A stretch of DNA of 64,000 bases from contig NZ_OU015584.1 in assembly GCF_907165195.1 (NCBI RefSeq), positions 558,001 through 622,000 of the forward strand. The letters run 5' to 3'. The notes under the pieces are model-generated. The model had not been told where the DNA came from, searched no databases, and saw only the letters and a program-made list of their open reading frames with translations. Positions 7,623 to 15,486 of the stretch are shown piece by piece. The DNA comes from Parvicella tangerina (GTDB taxonomy: Bacteria; Bacteroidota; Bacteroidia; Flavobacteriales_D; Parvicellaceae). A program made the position numbers and the translations under genes. Each line of letters opens with the position of its first letter. Position 1 is the stretch's first letter.

Positions 7623-9011
7623 GTGAGTTTTACCGACAAATATGCTGATGTATTCAGGAGAATACTCCCTGCTCCGTTTACGATTGCATTAATCTTGACA
7701 TTAATCTCCTTTGTGCTCGTACTTACAATGGGGTCAGGAGATTTTTTTGATAATGAAAAGTCTAAGTTAGTTAATACCTTAGACTTATGGTATCAAGGGT
7801 TATGGGATAGTGGAGGCTTTAAATTTGCGATGCAAATGATGCTCATGTTATTGCTTGGCCATGTAGTTGCCCTTTCTAAGCCAATTGATAACTTTCTGAA
7901 TAAATTATCCAGCTATGCCAAAGATAATGCTTCTGCGGCTGTTTTAGTGACGTTTACCACCATTGTGGTTAGTTTGTTTAATTGGGGGTTAGGACTTGTC
8001 TTCGGGGCTTTATTTGCTAGAAAAATTGGAGAGAAAGCAACAAAAGAACGATGGTCCATCAATTATGGATTAATTGGTGCTTGCGGTTATGTAGGGCTCA
8101 TGGTTTGGCATGGAGGGTTATCTGGTTCAGCACCGATCAAAGCAGCGGACCCTTCTCAACTTGTTGAGTTGATGAAAGGAAGCTCGTTCAGTGGAGAATT
8201 ACCAACATTAATCCCCATGACAGAAACTGTCTTTTCTACGATGAATATTCTGGTGAGTATCACCTTGTTGATCATGTTGTCTTTGCTAGCACTTTGGTTA
8301 GGCAGATCCGTGAAAACAAAAGTTCCATCAATCCAAAAAATAGTGGATGAAAAAGAGGTGGCAGATCAGAAAGTATTCGGTGCTGAAAGACTGGATGCTT
8401 CAATTTGGATTGGAAGAACACTTGGAATTGGATTGCTGTGCTATGTTGGTGTAAGGATTTATTATACACCTGAACCATGGATGCTAAAGTTTATAACTCC
8501 CGATTTTATGAATTTCACTTTGCTAGCCTTAGCATTGCTTTTTCATGGGAGCATTAAGCGAACGTTAGATGCTGTGGGGCAGGCAATCGGTGGAGTAAGT
8601 GGTATTTTACTTCAATTTCCGTTGTATTATGGGATACTATCCTTGATGCAAGGAAGTGGATTAATGAATGAACTGGCGAATAGTGTCAGTAGCATATCGG
8701 ATGAAACAACTTTTCCGCTGATGACGTTCTTTTCTGCAGGGGTAATGAATGTCTTTGTTCCAAGCGGGGGAGGTCAATGGGTTGTTCAGGGACCAGTAAT
8801 TATCGAAACAGCAGTATCTAATCATTTGTCGCTTTCCAAAGGAGTGATGGCCATGGCATACGGAGATCAATTAACGAATATGCTTCAACCGTTTTGGGCA
8901 TTGCCTCTACTAGCCATCACCGGTCTAAAAGCTAAAGAAATACTGCCTTACACATTACTTTTTATGTTGGCTGGTGTGTTGATTTTTAGCGTTGCCCTCA
9001 TCTTTTTATAA
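7623..9011 (+). CDS. Short-chain fatty acid transporter, AtoE family
   Basis: A 462-residue polytopic membrane protein resembling AtoE/YbhL-type short-chain fatty acid permeases along its full length. Characteristic segments include RRILPAPFTIALIL at the N-terminus, VTFTTIVVSLFNWGLGLVFGA, YGLIGACGYVGLMVWHGGLSGSAP, and near the C-terminus FVPSGGGQWVVQGPV and AYGDQLTNMLQPFWALPLLA. It would import acetoacetate, butyrate or similar acids across the inner membrane. The start is GTG at 7623; the next Met would remove the first helix. It follows the oxidase operon by 19 bases but has its own promoter-like element, so it may be a separate unit. Confidence 0.88.
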   Translation: MSFTDKYADVFRRILPAPFTIALILTLISFVLVLTMGSGDFFDNEKSKLVNTLDLWYQGLWDSGGFKFAMQMMLMLLLGHVVALSKPIDNFLNKLSSYAKDNASAAVLVTFTTIVVSLFNWGLGLVFGALFARKIGEKATKERWSINYGLIGACGYVGLMVWHGGLSGSAPIKAADPSQLVELMKGSSFSGELPTLIPMTETVFSTMNILVSITLLIMLSLLALWLGRSVKTKVPSIQKIVDEKEVADQKVFGAERLDASIWIGRTLGIGLLCYVGVRIYYTPEPWMLKFITPDFMNFTLLALALLFHGSIKRTLDAVGQAIGGVSGILLQFPLYYGILSLMQGSGLMNELANSVSSISDETTFPLMTFFSAGVMNVFVPSGGGQWVVQGPVIIETAVSNHLSLSKGVMAMAYGDQLTNMLQPFWALPLLAITGLKAKEILPYTLLFMLAGVLIFSVALIFL

Positions 9012-9061
9012 ATTCTTTTTGCGACTTTTTTTTACTTTCTCGTTAGTATAGGAAAAGTGTT

Positions 9062-9202
9062 ATGAAAAATACAGAAAAAGTAAGTAAAGGAAATTGCACA
9101 TGTACAAATTGTGAGTGCACGAAATGTGATTGTAAGACGTGTTCTCCAACAACCTGTCCGTGTGAAAAGTGTGAGTGCTCCAAATGCAGTTGCTGCAATT
9201 AA
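9062..9202 (+). CDS. Metallothionein-like 46-residue protein with 14 cysteines
   Basis: ATG at 9062 and TAA at 9200-9202. After ten polar residues the protein is two near-repeats of seven cysteines each: Cys 12, 14, 17, 19, 22, 24, 27, then an SPTT linker, then Cys 32, 34, 37, 39, 42, 44, 45. Spacing follows CxCxx with a period of five, with Lys/Glu/Thr between. No signal peptide. This is what a cytoplasmic metal-thiolate (Cu, Zn, Cd) protein looks like, but I do not recognise it as any named prokaryotic metallothionein family. The DNA of the two halves is similar (TGTGAGTGC...AAATG occurs in both), pointing to internal duplication. It lies 93 bases before a Cys-tailed ECF sigma gene on the same strand. 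An antisense open frame over it is judged non-coding. Confidence 0.72.
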   Translation: MKNTEKVSKGNCTCTNCECTKCDCKTCSPTTCPCEKCECSKCSCCN

Positions 9203-9295
9203 TGAATTAGTTGTTTGCAAAGCCAAGCAGAATTGAATAAATTGATGGTCAGCTCAGAACTTGTTTGATGCGTTAGTTGAGCTAGACGGATTCAA

Positions 9296-9856
9296 ATGAC
9301 ACAAAAAAATAACCATACCATAGCAAGAAGCTGGGATGAATTCTCGGAACAACTCCTTGGTTTTATCATTTCAAGAATTCACCACAAGGAAGATGCGGAA
9401 GATATTTTGCAAGAGGTCTATTTGAAGTCGATCAACAATATTGATAAACTGCAAGAAGACAGTAATTTGAATGCATGGCTCTACACGGTAACAAGAAATG
9501 CAATCAATGATTATTTTAGAAATAAGCAAAAGAATAAGGAAACGATTACTCAAGACATATTTACAGAAGACACTGATGCGTTGAATATCAAAGATAGTTT
9601 TTGCTGTCTGGAACCGCACATTAATGAATTACCTGGCAAGTATAAGGAGGTAATACTCTTGTCTGAAATAGAAGGGCTCAAACACCAAGAGATAGCAGAT
9701 AAGCTAAAATTATCGCTTTCCGCAATTAAATCTAGAGTGGTTAGAGGAAGAGAAATGCTCAAAGAAAAGTTTGTGACCTGTTGTAAGTACCGCATTGATG
9801 AGAATGGTAAGCTGGCGGGTGAGCCAGACTGTCAAAGACCTGAATGCAATCACTAG
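9296..9856 (+). CDS. ECF sigma factor, SigZ-like, with cysteine-rich C-terminus
   Basis: A 186-residue protein with sigma70 region 2 (about residues 12-78; DAEDILQEVYLKSI and NAWLYTVTRNAINDYFR) and region 4 (about 108-158; LPGKYKEVILLSEIEG, then the helix-turn-helix HQEIADKLKLSLSAIKSRV). The C-terminal 28 residues carry Cys162, Cys163, Cys179, Cys184 and a final His186, and the linker between regions has Cys103-Cys104. This tail resembles SigZ proteins and recalls the metal-sensing cysteine domains of CorE-type sigma factors. No anti-sigma gene is adjacent, which fits direct sensing by the tail. The neighbouring metallothionein-like gene is a plausible target (inference). Confidence 0.9.
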   Translation: MTQKNNHTIARSWDEFSEQLLGFIISRIHHKEDAEDILQEVYLKSINNIDKLQEDSNLNAWLYTVTRNAINDYFRNKQKNKETITQDIFTEDTDALNIKDSFCCLEPHINELPGKYKEVILLSEIEGLKHQEIADKLKLSLSAIKSRVVRGREMLKEKFVTCCKYRIDENGKLAGEPDCQRPECNH

Positions 9857-9882
9857 TTATATGATGTGATTCAATCAAAACA

Positions 9883-9911
9883 AAAAAGGTCATCGTTTCG
9901 ATGACCTTTTT
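9883..9911. terminator. Bidirectional intrinsic terminator
   Basis: A perfect 13-bp stem (9883-9895 with 9899-9911) around a TTT loop, with an A-tract on the left and a T-tract on the right, lying between convergent genes (sigma factor and MORN protein). It can serve both strands. Confidence 0.85.
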
Positions 9912-9933
9912 ATATTCTAATCTTTTTGTTTAG

Positions 9934-10797
9934 CTAGTATTTATCCTTAGCACCTATAACCCCATTACCCACGTATTCACCGTTCTCATAAACCTCAATG
10001 TGGTCAAGCAGTCCGAATTCGTCATAGATATAGTGGCGACCATTAAATAACCTTCCTTCCTGAAAGCAGCCGTCCATCAGGATGTTCTTATCATCGTCAT
10101 AAGTTTTACCATAACAGTCAACTAATCCACTGTTCCCATTAAACTTACCTTCAATTTTTGGACCTTTCTTAGCTGGTTTTTTGTTCGGATCAACATATGG
10201 AGGGTTTTCCATGGCAAATTCTTCAGCAGGAGCATCCATTACACCACCGGTAAAGTTCTGCTCTTTCTTCTTGTCACCATTCTCATACCACCAGGTTGCT
10301 TTTCCGTCTTCCTGACCATTAACAGTACTGAACTCAATTTCTTTTTGACCATTTGGATACCACATGGTAACAGTTCCTTCGGTAGCCCCATTCTCATTGA
10401 AGGTTTTCTTCTGACGAATCTGTCCATTTGGGTAATACATCTCGTAATCTCCTTTGTACTTCCCACCTTTCCAGGTTCCTTGCTCTTCAACTTGACCATT
10501 ATCGAAATAAGTAACAAACGTACCGCTTGCTCTACCCTTAGTGTATTCTATTTCACTTTTCAGTTGCCCACCTGGATAGTACTTTTTCCAAAGGCCTTCC
10601 TTTCGGCTGCGTTCAAAGTTTCCTTCTTCGACAATCTCATCCGGAGCATAACCTTCTTTTTCGCTCCCACTAACCATTGCACCAGTAATCTGCCAATACC
10701 CAGTTTTCTTGCCATCGGCATCAATTTCATTTTGTCCGAATGCGAACAAACTGCTTAATACGATAAGACAAATAAAGAATCCTCTGAATAAAGTCAT
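9934..10797 (-). CDS. Secreted MORN-repeat (MORN_2) protein
   Basis: A 287-residue protein with a signal peptide (about residues 1-21, ending in FAFGQ) and at least six consecutive MORN_2-type units of about 23 residues, of the form YPNGQ/YYDNG...G...W (for example KKYYPGGQLKSEIEYTKG and TYFDNGQVEEQGTWKGG). A C-terminal segment (residues 220-287) is distinct. Automated annotation often calls such proteins 'YwqK family antitoxin', but there is no toxin partner here; extracytoplasmic localisation and a structural or binding role are more likely. It is monocistronic and ends at a bidirectional terminator. Confidence 0.75.
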   Translation of the reverse strand: MTLFRGFFICLIVLSSLFAFGQNEIDADGKKTGYWQITGAMVSGSEKEGYAPDEIVEEGNFERSRKEGLWKKYYPGGQLKSEIEYTKGRASGTFVTYFDNGQVEEQGTWKGGKYKGDYEMYYPNGQIRQKKTFNENGATEGTVTMWYPNGQKEIEFSTVNGQEDGKATWWYENGDKKKEQNFTGGVMDAPAEEFAMENPPYVDPNKKPAKKGPKIEGKFNGNSGLVDCYGKTYDDDKNILMDGCFQEGRLFNGRHYIYDEFGLLDHIEVYENGEYVGNGVIGAKDKY

Positions 10798-10931
10798 AAT
10801 TACTGTGTTTTGATCAACGCTCTAATTCGCCACAAATTACTGAAAAAATAGGGCCAAAAATTGTTAGCTGGGATAAAAGTAGAAAAACTTATGATAAACA
10901 AAAGAATCTACTCAATAAATGATATCAAAAA

Positions 10932-11561
10932 TTAGTAGTTGAAAGAGCCATTTAAAACTACATGACCAACAGTAGTATTATCTGGTTGATTTACTTCCAG
11001 CATGAACTTACCACATACATGATCTTTATCTACATAGTCGATTTGAACATTTCCCTGCTCTGGCATTCCTGAAACCCAGTTAAACCATACGGTTCCCTGA
11101 GGAGAAATGATGTTCACTTTTGCCCAGTAATCATTTTCCCAATCTTGGTAAGGATACATTGCAGGCGCAAGTACATTTCCGTTCTTGGCGTTCAATTTAA
11201 CGTAGATATCAAGATTATTACCAGTATCTTCTCCAAGGTCGTAATTGTATAGCTTCAATTCAGCAGTGCTATCTGTCAATACAGACCATTGTGATCTTTT
11301 CACTTCGAAAGCACCATTGTGCGTAAAAGGCTCTGTTAAATCATATTCATAGTTTTCTACCTGCAAGAAAATGTCCGTTGCTGCTGTACAAACATCCTCA
11401 AAAGTTGGAGCAACTTCCTCAACCGTTTCTTCGACATTCGTCTCTGTTGTAGTTGTTCCTTCTTTTCCTTCTTTTTCTGCTGATTCTTCTTCACCTCCAC
11501 CACAGCTCACCATTCCAAATGTGAAAGCTGCTAATACGATTAATGTTAATTGTTTTTTCAT
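10932..11561 (-). CDS. Lipoprotein of unknown function
   Basis: A 209-residue protein with a lipoprotein signal (MKKQLTLIVLAAFTFGMVSC, lipid-modified Cys20), then a Gly/Glu/Thr-rich low-complexity linker (about residues 21-50: GGGEEESAEKEGKEGTT...) and a globular domain of about 155 residues rich in Trp, Tyr and Asn. The Gly/acidic residues straight after the lipobox Cys resemble the export signal for surface lipoproteins in Bacteroidota. I do not recognise the domain. It stands alone between a MORN gene and the divergent sulfonucleotide reductase gene. Confidence 0.7.
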   Translation of the reverse strand: MKKQLTLIVLAAFTFGMVSCGGGEEESAEKEGKEGTTTTETNVEETVEEVAPTFEDVCTAATDIFLQVENYEYDLTEPFTHNGAFEVKRSQWSVLTDSTAELKLYNYDLGEDTGNNLDIYVKLNAKNGNVLAPAMYPYQDWENDYWAKVNIISPQGTVWFNWVSGMPEQGNVQIDYVDKDHVCGKFMLEVNQPDNTTVGHVVLNGSFNY

Positions 11562-11576
11562 AGTCTTGTGTTTAGT

Positions 11577-11584
11577 TACCTTTG
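11577..11584 (+). promoter_or_regulatory. -7 promoter element (TACCTTTG) of the APS/PAPS reductase gene
   Basis: Exact TAnnTTTG match, 39 bases before the ATG at 11624, in the divergent gap between the lipoprotein gene and cysH. Confidence 0.55.
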
Positions 11585-11623
11585 CGAAGATAAAAATTAC
11601 TCTTAATCAAAAAAGAAAAAAGG

Positions 11624-12310
11624 ATGGAATTGAGTGAAGGAGTTGCTCTTAGCACAGTGGAAATAACAGAATTGAACAAAAAATATCGAAACTTATCTGT
11701 TGAGCAGCGTATCGTGGAACTTTACAAAGATTTTGATGAAAAGGAGATCATGCTTACGTCATCGTTTGCTACAACTTCTGCATATCTGCTGCATTTGTTC
11801 GCTGAGAATAAGCCAGATCAGTTGATCTACTTCATTGATACTGGCTATCATTTTAAGGAGACATTACTTTACAAAGATTACTTAACTGAAATTTACGGGT
11901 TGAATGTTCAAGACGTTAAAGCAGAAGAATGGAAGCATGACTTTACAACAAAGGATCAAACCTGGAAAACAGATCCAGACCTGTGCTGTTCTGTGAACAA
12001 AGTGGAGCCATTAAATGCCTTAAAAGATAATTATAAGGTCTGGGTTTCTGGCTTGATGGAGTGGCAAAGTGATCACCGATCTACATTGGATATTTTTGAA
12101 GAAAGAGGTGGTATTCTGAAGTTCTATCCTTTGTTGGATGTTACCGCAGAAGAACGGGAGGCTTACATTAAAGAGCATTTATTGCCTTTTCATCCCCTTC
12201 AAGCTAAAGGTTATTTTTCTGTGGGATGTGAACACTGTACTGTTCCTGGAAAGGGAAGGGCAGGTAGATGGAATAATAGTCCGAAAACAGAATGCGGACT
12301 TCACCTTTGA
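11624..12310 (+). CDS. cysH: Assimilatory phosphoadenylyl-/adenylyl-sulfate reductase, [4Fe-4S] type
   Basis: A 228-residue PAPS reductase-family protein. It reduces (P)APS to sulfite in cytoplasmic sulfate assimilation. The nucleotide-binding N-half (TSSFATTSAYLLHLF, then IDTGYHF) is intact. The cluster ligands Cys121-Cys122 (DLCCSVNKVEPL) and Cys202/Cys205 (CEHC) are present, which marks the [4Fe-4S] class that normally prefers APS. The catalytic cysteine is Cys224 in the C-terminal ECGLHL. The other sulfate-assimilation genes are not in this window; it ends 3 bases before the convergent protease gene. Confidence 0.93.
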   Translation: MELSEGVALSTVEITELNKKYRNLSVEQRIVELYKDFDEKEIMLTSSFATTSAYLLHLFAENKPDQLIYFIDTGYHFKETLLYKDYLTEIYGLNVQDVKAEEWKHDFTTKDQTWKTDPDLCCSVNKVEPLNALKDNYKVWVSGLMEWQSDHRSTLDIFEERGGILKFYPLLDVTAEEREAYIKEHLLPFHPLQAKGYFSVGCEHCTVPGKGRAGRWNNSPKTECGLHL

Positions 12311-12313
12311 TGG

Positions 12314-13993
12314 TTACTGAAAAATGAGTCGTTCTTGTGTAAACTCATTTTCATTTTGAAGGATGATTGAATAAACGCCTTTTGCATTGCGAAGATCGCC
12401 ACGAATAGTTATCATATTTACCCCAGTGTTTAGCGAAATAGTGTGTCTGTAGGTTACTTGTCCGAGGACATTGATCAGGAGTACTTCTGCTTCGGTGTCT
12501 AAGTTGGATGCGACTTTAAGCGACAAAGCTTGTGAAGTAGCCACAGGGTTAGGGAATACACTCATGATCTCCAGGTGACTGGGAGATTGATAGGTTATAC
12601 CTGATTGACTACTGTATGCTTCGAAGACCCTAGGATAACCAAAACCTCTTAAGGTGTCAGGCAAGTTGGCTTGACTTGCCGTAGTTTCCAACAAAGATTT
12701 TAATTCCATGTTGTTGAGTTCAGGGAGTGCTTGCCAGAGACAAGCGGCTAAACCTGATACCATAGGGGCAGAAAAAGAAGTTCCATTACCTTGAATAATT
12801 GCATTATCCCAGGGTGCGATCAATTGCGTAAGCCAGCCCACGGAGACAAGATTGGGTTTGATGTCTCCATCAGCGCTAGGACCATAACTACTGAAAGGTG
12901 CTATTTGGTTATACTGATCAATCGCACCAATAGTTAATGTGCTATCCGCGTCTGCCGGAGTGCTGATATATCCCCAATCGCTATTTCCAAGGTTCCCAGC
13001 AGAGGTTACACATAATATTCCTTTTGAAGAAGCAATGTCACTTGCTCTTGCTATTAGTGTGGTGTTGCCATCTAAATCGGCATAGGTATGGTTTTGAGTG
13101 CTGTCATCAAAAGTGGAGTAGCCCAATGAAGTGTTAATGATGTCACAGCCAGCGGAGTCTGCATATTCAGCAGCGCACACCCAAAAATCTTCTTCAATAA
13201 TGTATTCTGCGTTGGCATCTTCTGAACGAAGTAAATGAAAGTTGGCTAGGGTTGATGAACCATAAAACTCTCCCTCAATGAATCCTGCCATAACGGATAG
13301 AACCGCGCTTCCATGAAAGTGATCTTCCGTCACACTTTCTTCACGATCTACAAAATCATACGTACTCAAGATTTGACCATTAGCAAAAAGGTGTTTTATT
13401 CCTTCCAGATCGATCGCATTGTCAAAGCCTGAATCAATAACGGCAATATCAATACCTTGTCCATTAAAGGCTAAGTCATGCATGAAGTCCAGGTGGTGTA
13501 AGTGGTTTTGAGCGTATGTTATTCCGTAAGGATAGTGAGGATTAACCACAATAGACTCCTTTGGGCTTGAAATGGATAACTTCTTATCGGCTATCGGAAA
13601 CTTATCGATAGGCTTTACAAATTGTTTGGTGTTCGCAACAAAAGGAAGTAATTGAATAGCATTGATGTCGTTAGTGTCATTTGAGACCACTACTAACTGA
13701 TTAAACCACTTAGAGTGTGTAATGTAATTCACACTTGCGTAGGAAAGAACCTGAGTAATGTAATTCGGATCGATGGGTAGATCCTGGGTTTTAATTGGAA
13801 TGCCTGATTTTTCTCTCCGCGCAATAGCTTTTTGGCTAAGAAAAGAAGTGGGTTGCTGAATGATGAAGGGGGTATTGTTCTTATCCGTGAACTGAATTCG
13901 GTAAAAGAGAGTGTCTTGCTGCGCCCACAATGACGTATGGCACACAAAAGAAAAGAACATCAGGAAAAAGATTCGATTCCAATTACCTTCCAT
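12314..13993 (-). CDS. Subtilisin-like (S8) serine protease with T9SS type A sorting domain
   Basis: A 559-residue secreted protease. Signal peptide at about residues 1-24, a propeptide-like region to about 150, then the S8 catalytic domain with Asp187 (IAVIDSGFD), His227 (DHFHGSAV), oxyanion Asn334 (SAGNLG) and Ser406 (NGTSFSAPMVSG). The last ~80 residues (from about 475; MSVFPNPVATSQALSLKV ... LINVLGQ ... IILQNENEF) are the Por/T9SS type A C-terminal sorting domain, so the enzyme should be exported through the type IX system and attached to, or released from, the surface. Its start overlaps the end of the upstream lipoprotein gene by 11 bases, forming an operon with two upstream genes. Confidence 0.93.
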   Translation of the reverse strand: MEGNWNRIFFLMFFSFVCHTSLWAQQDTLFYRIQFTDKNNTPFIIQQPTSFLSQKAIARREKSGIPIKTQDLPIDPNYITQVLSYASVNYITHSKWFNQLVVVSNDTNDINAIQLLPFVANTKQFVKPIDKFPIADKKLSISSPKESIVVNPHYPYGITYAQNHLHHLDFMHDLAFNGQGIDIAVIDSGFDNAIDLEGIKHLFANGQILSTYDFVDREESVTEDHFHGSAVLSVMAGFIEGEFYGSSTLANFHLLRSEDANAEYIIEEDFWVCAAEYADSAGCDIINTSLGYSTFDDSTQNHTYADLDGNTTLIARASDIASSKGILCVTSAGNLGNSDWGYISTPADADSTLTIGAIDQYNQIAPFSSYGPSADGDIKPNLVSVGWLTQLIAPWDNAIIQGNGTSFSAPMVSGLAACLWQALPELNNMELKSLLETTASQANLPDTLRGFGYPRVFEAYSSQSGITYQSPSHLEIMSVFPNPVATSQALSLKVASNLDTEAEVLLINVLGQVTYRHTISLNTGVNMITIRGDLRNAKGVYSIILQNENEFTQERLIFQ

Positions 13994-14639
13994 AATCTAT
14001 AATGGTCATTTCGATCTCCCTGCCGTCCCCATTTTCAATATTGACGTAGCTTTTCCTGATCAATCCAATGTAATTGGCATACACCTCGTAAGCAAGCTGT
14101 TTCTGAATGGGGTTTACATTGTCAACCTGCTGTACTTTAATGGTACTATCAAAGATTAAGTTGTTATAGCTTCTTTCTACATGTAAACTGTCATATTCGT
14201 AATCCCACTCAATATCTGTATTGTAGGCGTTACCATCCCAGGACTTATTTTCATTGACTGGAAAAACCAATTTGACGAACCTGATGTTTTCCTCGACTTT
14301 TTCTGCTGTTGTATTGGTTAAATTGCTGTACCACACATCAGAAATGGTGTATTCCTCATTCAGACTATCCTTCTTGAAACGTTCTATGCGAAAAGTTACG
14401 CGACCTTGATTATCAATGAATTCTTCTGCAACTACCTCCTTTAAAAAATAATAAGAGGTATCCGATCCTACGTTTGCGTTATGAATGATTTCACGGACTT
14501 CATATTCGGTCCAAACACCTATTTCTGTTGGAAAATAATTATAGTACATTTTAGCAGGTTGATTATCAGACTTCTTACACCCCACGAATCCTGTGGTGGC
14601 AAAGGCTAAAATCAAAGCTATGTATCCAATTAATCTCAT
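13983..14639 (-). CDS. Lipoprotein of unknown function
   Basis: A 218-residue protein with a lipoprotein signal (MRLIGYIALILAFATTGFVGC, Cys21) followed by KKSDNQP and a globular region beginning YYNYFPTEIGVWTEYEVREI. Proteins with this FPTE.G.W..Y opening recur in Bacteroidota, but no function is known to me. It starts immediately after the MORN-repeat gene and overlaps the secreted protease gene by 11 bases, so the three are probably one transcript. Confidence 0.75.
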   Translation of the reverse strand: MRLIGYIALILAFATTGFVGCKKSDNQPAKMYYNYFPTEIGVWTEYEVREIIHNANVGSDTSYYFLKEVVAEEFIDNQGRVTFRIERFKKDSLNEEYTISDVWYSNLTNTTAEKVEENIRFVKLVFPVNENKSWDGNAYNTDIEWDYEYDSLHVERSYNNLIFDSTIKVQQVDNVNPIQKQLAYEVYANYIGLIRKSYVNIENGDGREIEMTIIDYGR

Positions 14640-15380
14640 TTACTTATTGTTCGCATTTTCCTGAGCTTTCAAATACTCATCCAGTGCTTCTTCTTCTATT
14701 TCATAACCATTCAGGTAATATTTCATGGTGTAGTCTCCGTCTCCATTCTTGTTGTAAAAGCGCCATCTTCCATGTTTCTTACCTAACTTGAAGTATCCAA
14801 CTATTTCAGTTTTTCCAGAAGGAGCATACCAGGTACATTCACCACTTTTTAGTCCGTCTAAATAGTTGCCTTTTACATGAACTTTCCCGTCTTTAAAATA
14901 GCGAGCCCATTCTCCCTGGGCAAGACCATTTACATAATTAACGGCTTCTAAAACTTTTGGTTGCTCACCAATTTCGGTTGGAAAGAATTTGTAAGAGGTC
15001 CCGTGAAGCTCTCCGTCCAAATAAACTTCCTTAGAAATGAGTAATTTGTCTACACTAAAATAGTACCAGGTACCGTTTTTTTTCTGATTGAGGTAGTATC
15101 CTTTAGCCATTAAAGATCCCGTAGTGTAGTAGGTTTTTGATGCAGCTAGACCTTCCTCCTCATACTCCATGATGGTCTGAACTTCTCCAGATTCGTAATA
15201 GTATACAAACTTTCCGTATGGTACATCATCCTTGAATTGTCCTTTGTAACGTATGGTTTTTCCATCGTCATGGTACTTCACCCACTCTCCTTGTTTCCTT
15301 CCCTGACTATCTGTTTGGTTTTGCCCGAAAAATGCCACAGAAAAAATAAATAATACACTCAATAAGATGATTCGCTTCAT
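14640..15380 (-). CDS. Secreted MORN-repeat (MORN_2) protein
   Basis: A 246-residue protein with a signal peptide ending near residue 20 (FFGQ) and about seven MORN_2-type units, e.g. KYHDDGKTIRYKGQFKDD, YYYESGEVQTIMEYEEEG and RYFKDGKVHVKGNYLDG. It resembles the protein encoded at 9934-10797, opening with a very similar Gly-Gln-Asn..D..GkK.G.W segment, so the two are probably paralogues. First gene of a three-gene leftward unit with a lipoprotein and a T9SS protease. A TATCTTTA element (reverse strand, 15444-15451) lies about 63 bases upstream. Likely periplasmic or surface-located; role unknown. Confidence 0.75.
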   Translation of the reverse strand: MKRIILLSVLFIFSVAFFGQNQTDSQGRKQGEWVKYHDDGKTIRYKGQFKDDVPYGKFVYYYESGEVQTIMEYEEEGLAASKTYYTTGSLMAKGYYLNQKKNGTWYYFSVDKLLISKEVYLDGELHGTSYKFFPTEIGEQPKVLEAVNYVNGLAQGEWARYFKDGKVHVKGNYLDGLKSGECTWYAPSGKTEIVGYFKLGKKHGRWRFYNKNGDGDYTMKYYLNGYEIEEEALDEYLKAQENANNK

Positions 15381-15472
15381 ACTTCTTTTATTTGATGATA
15401 TTCAATTATAATGCCGAATTACCATCATAACTTTAAACTTAAGGTAAAGATACAACTTTTGATAGGATTTAG

Positions 15473-15480
15473 TTACTTTG
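15473..15480 (+). promoter_or_regulatory. -7-like promoter element (TTACTTTG) 6 bases before the ATG
   Basis: Seven of eight positions fit TAnnTTTG. It ends 6 bases before the ATG at 15487, predicting a leaderless or nearly leaderless mRNA. Confidence 0.45.
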
Positions 15481-15486
15481 CACGGC

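Noticed and set aside
9032-9226. 64-residue open frame on the minus strand
   Set aside because: It is the mirror of the Cys-rich small gene; its Thr/Ala-rich low-complexity product has no support, and the + strand frame has a regular Cys pattern.
9251-9283. AGCTCA/TGAGCT inverted repeat just before the sigma gene
   Set aside because: Only 6 bp with a 21-base loop; too weak to call as an operator or hairpin, though its place in the leader is worth a look if the sigma factor proves autoregulated.
9934-10797. Labelling the MORN-repeat protein as a YwqK-family antitoxin
   Set aside because: It has a signal peptide and no toxin neighbour; the label comes from the shared MORN_2 repeat only.
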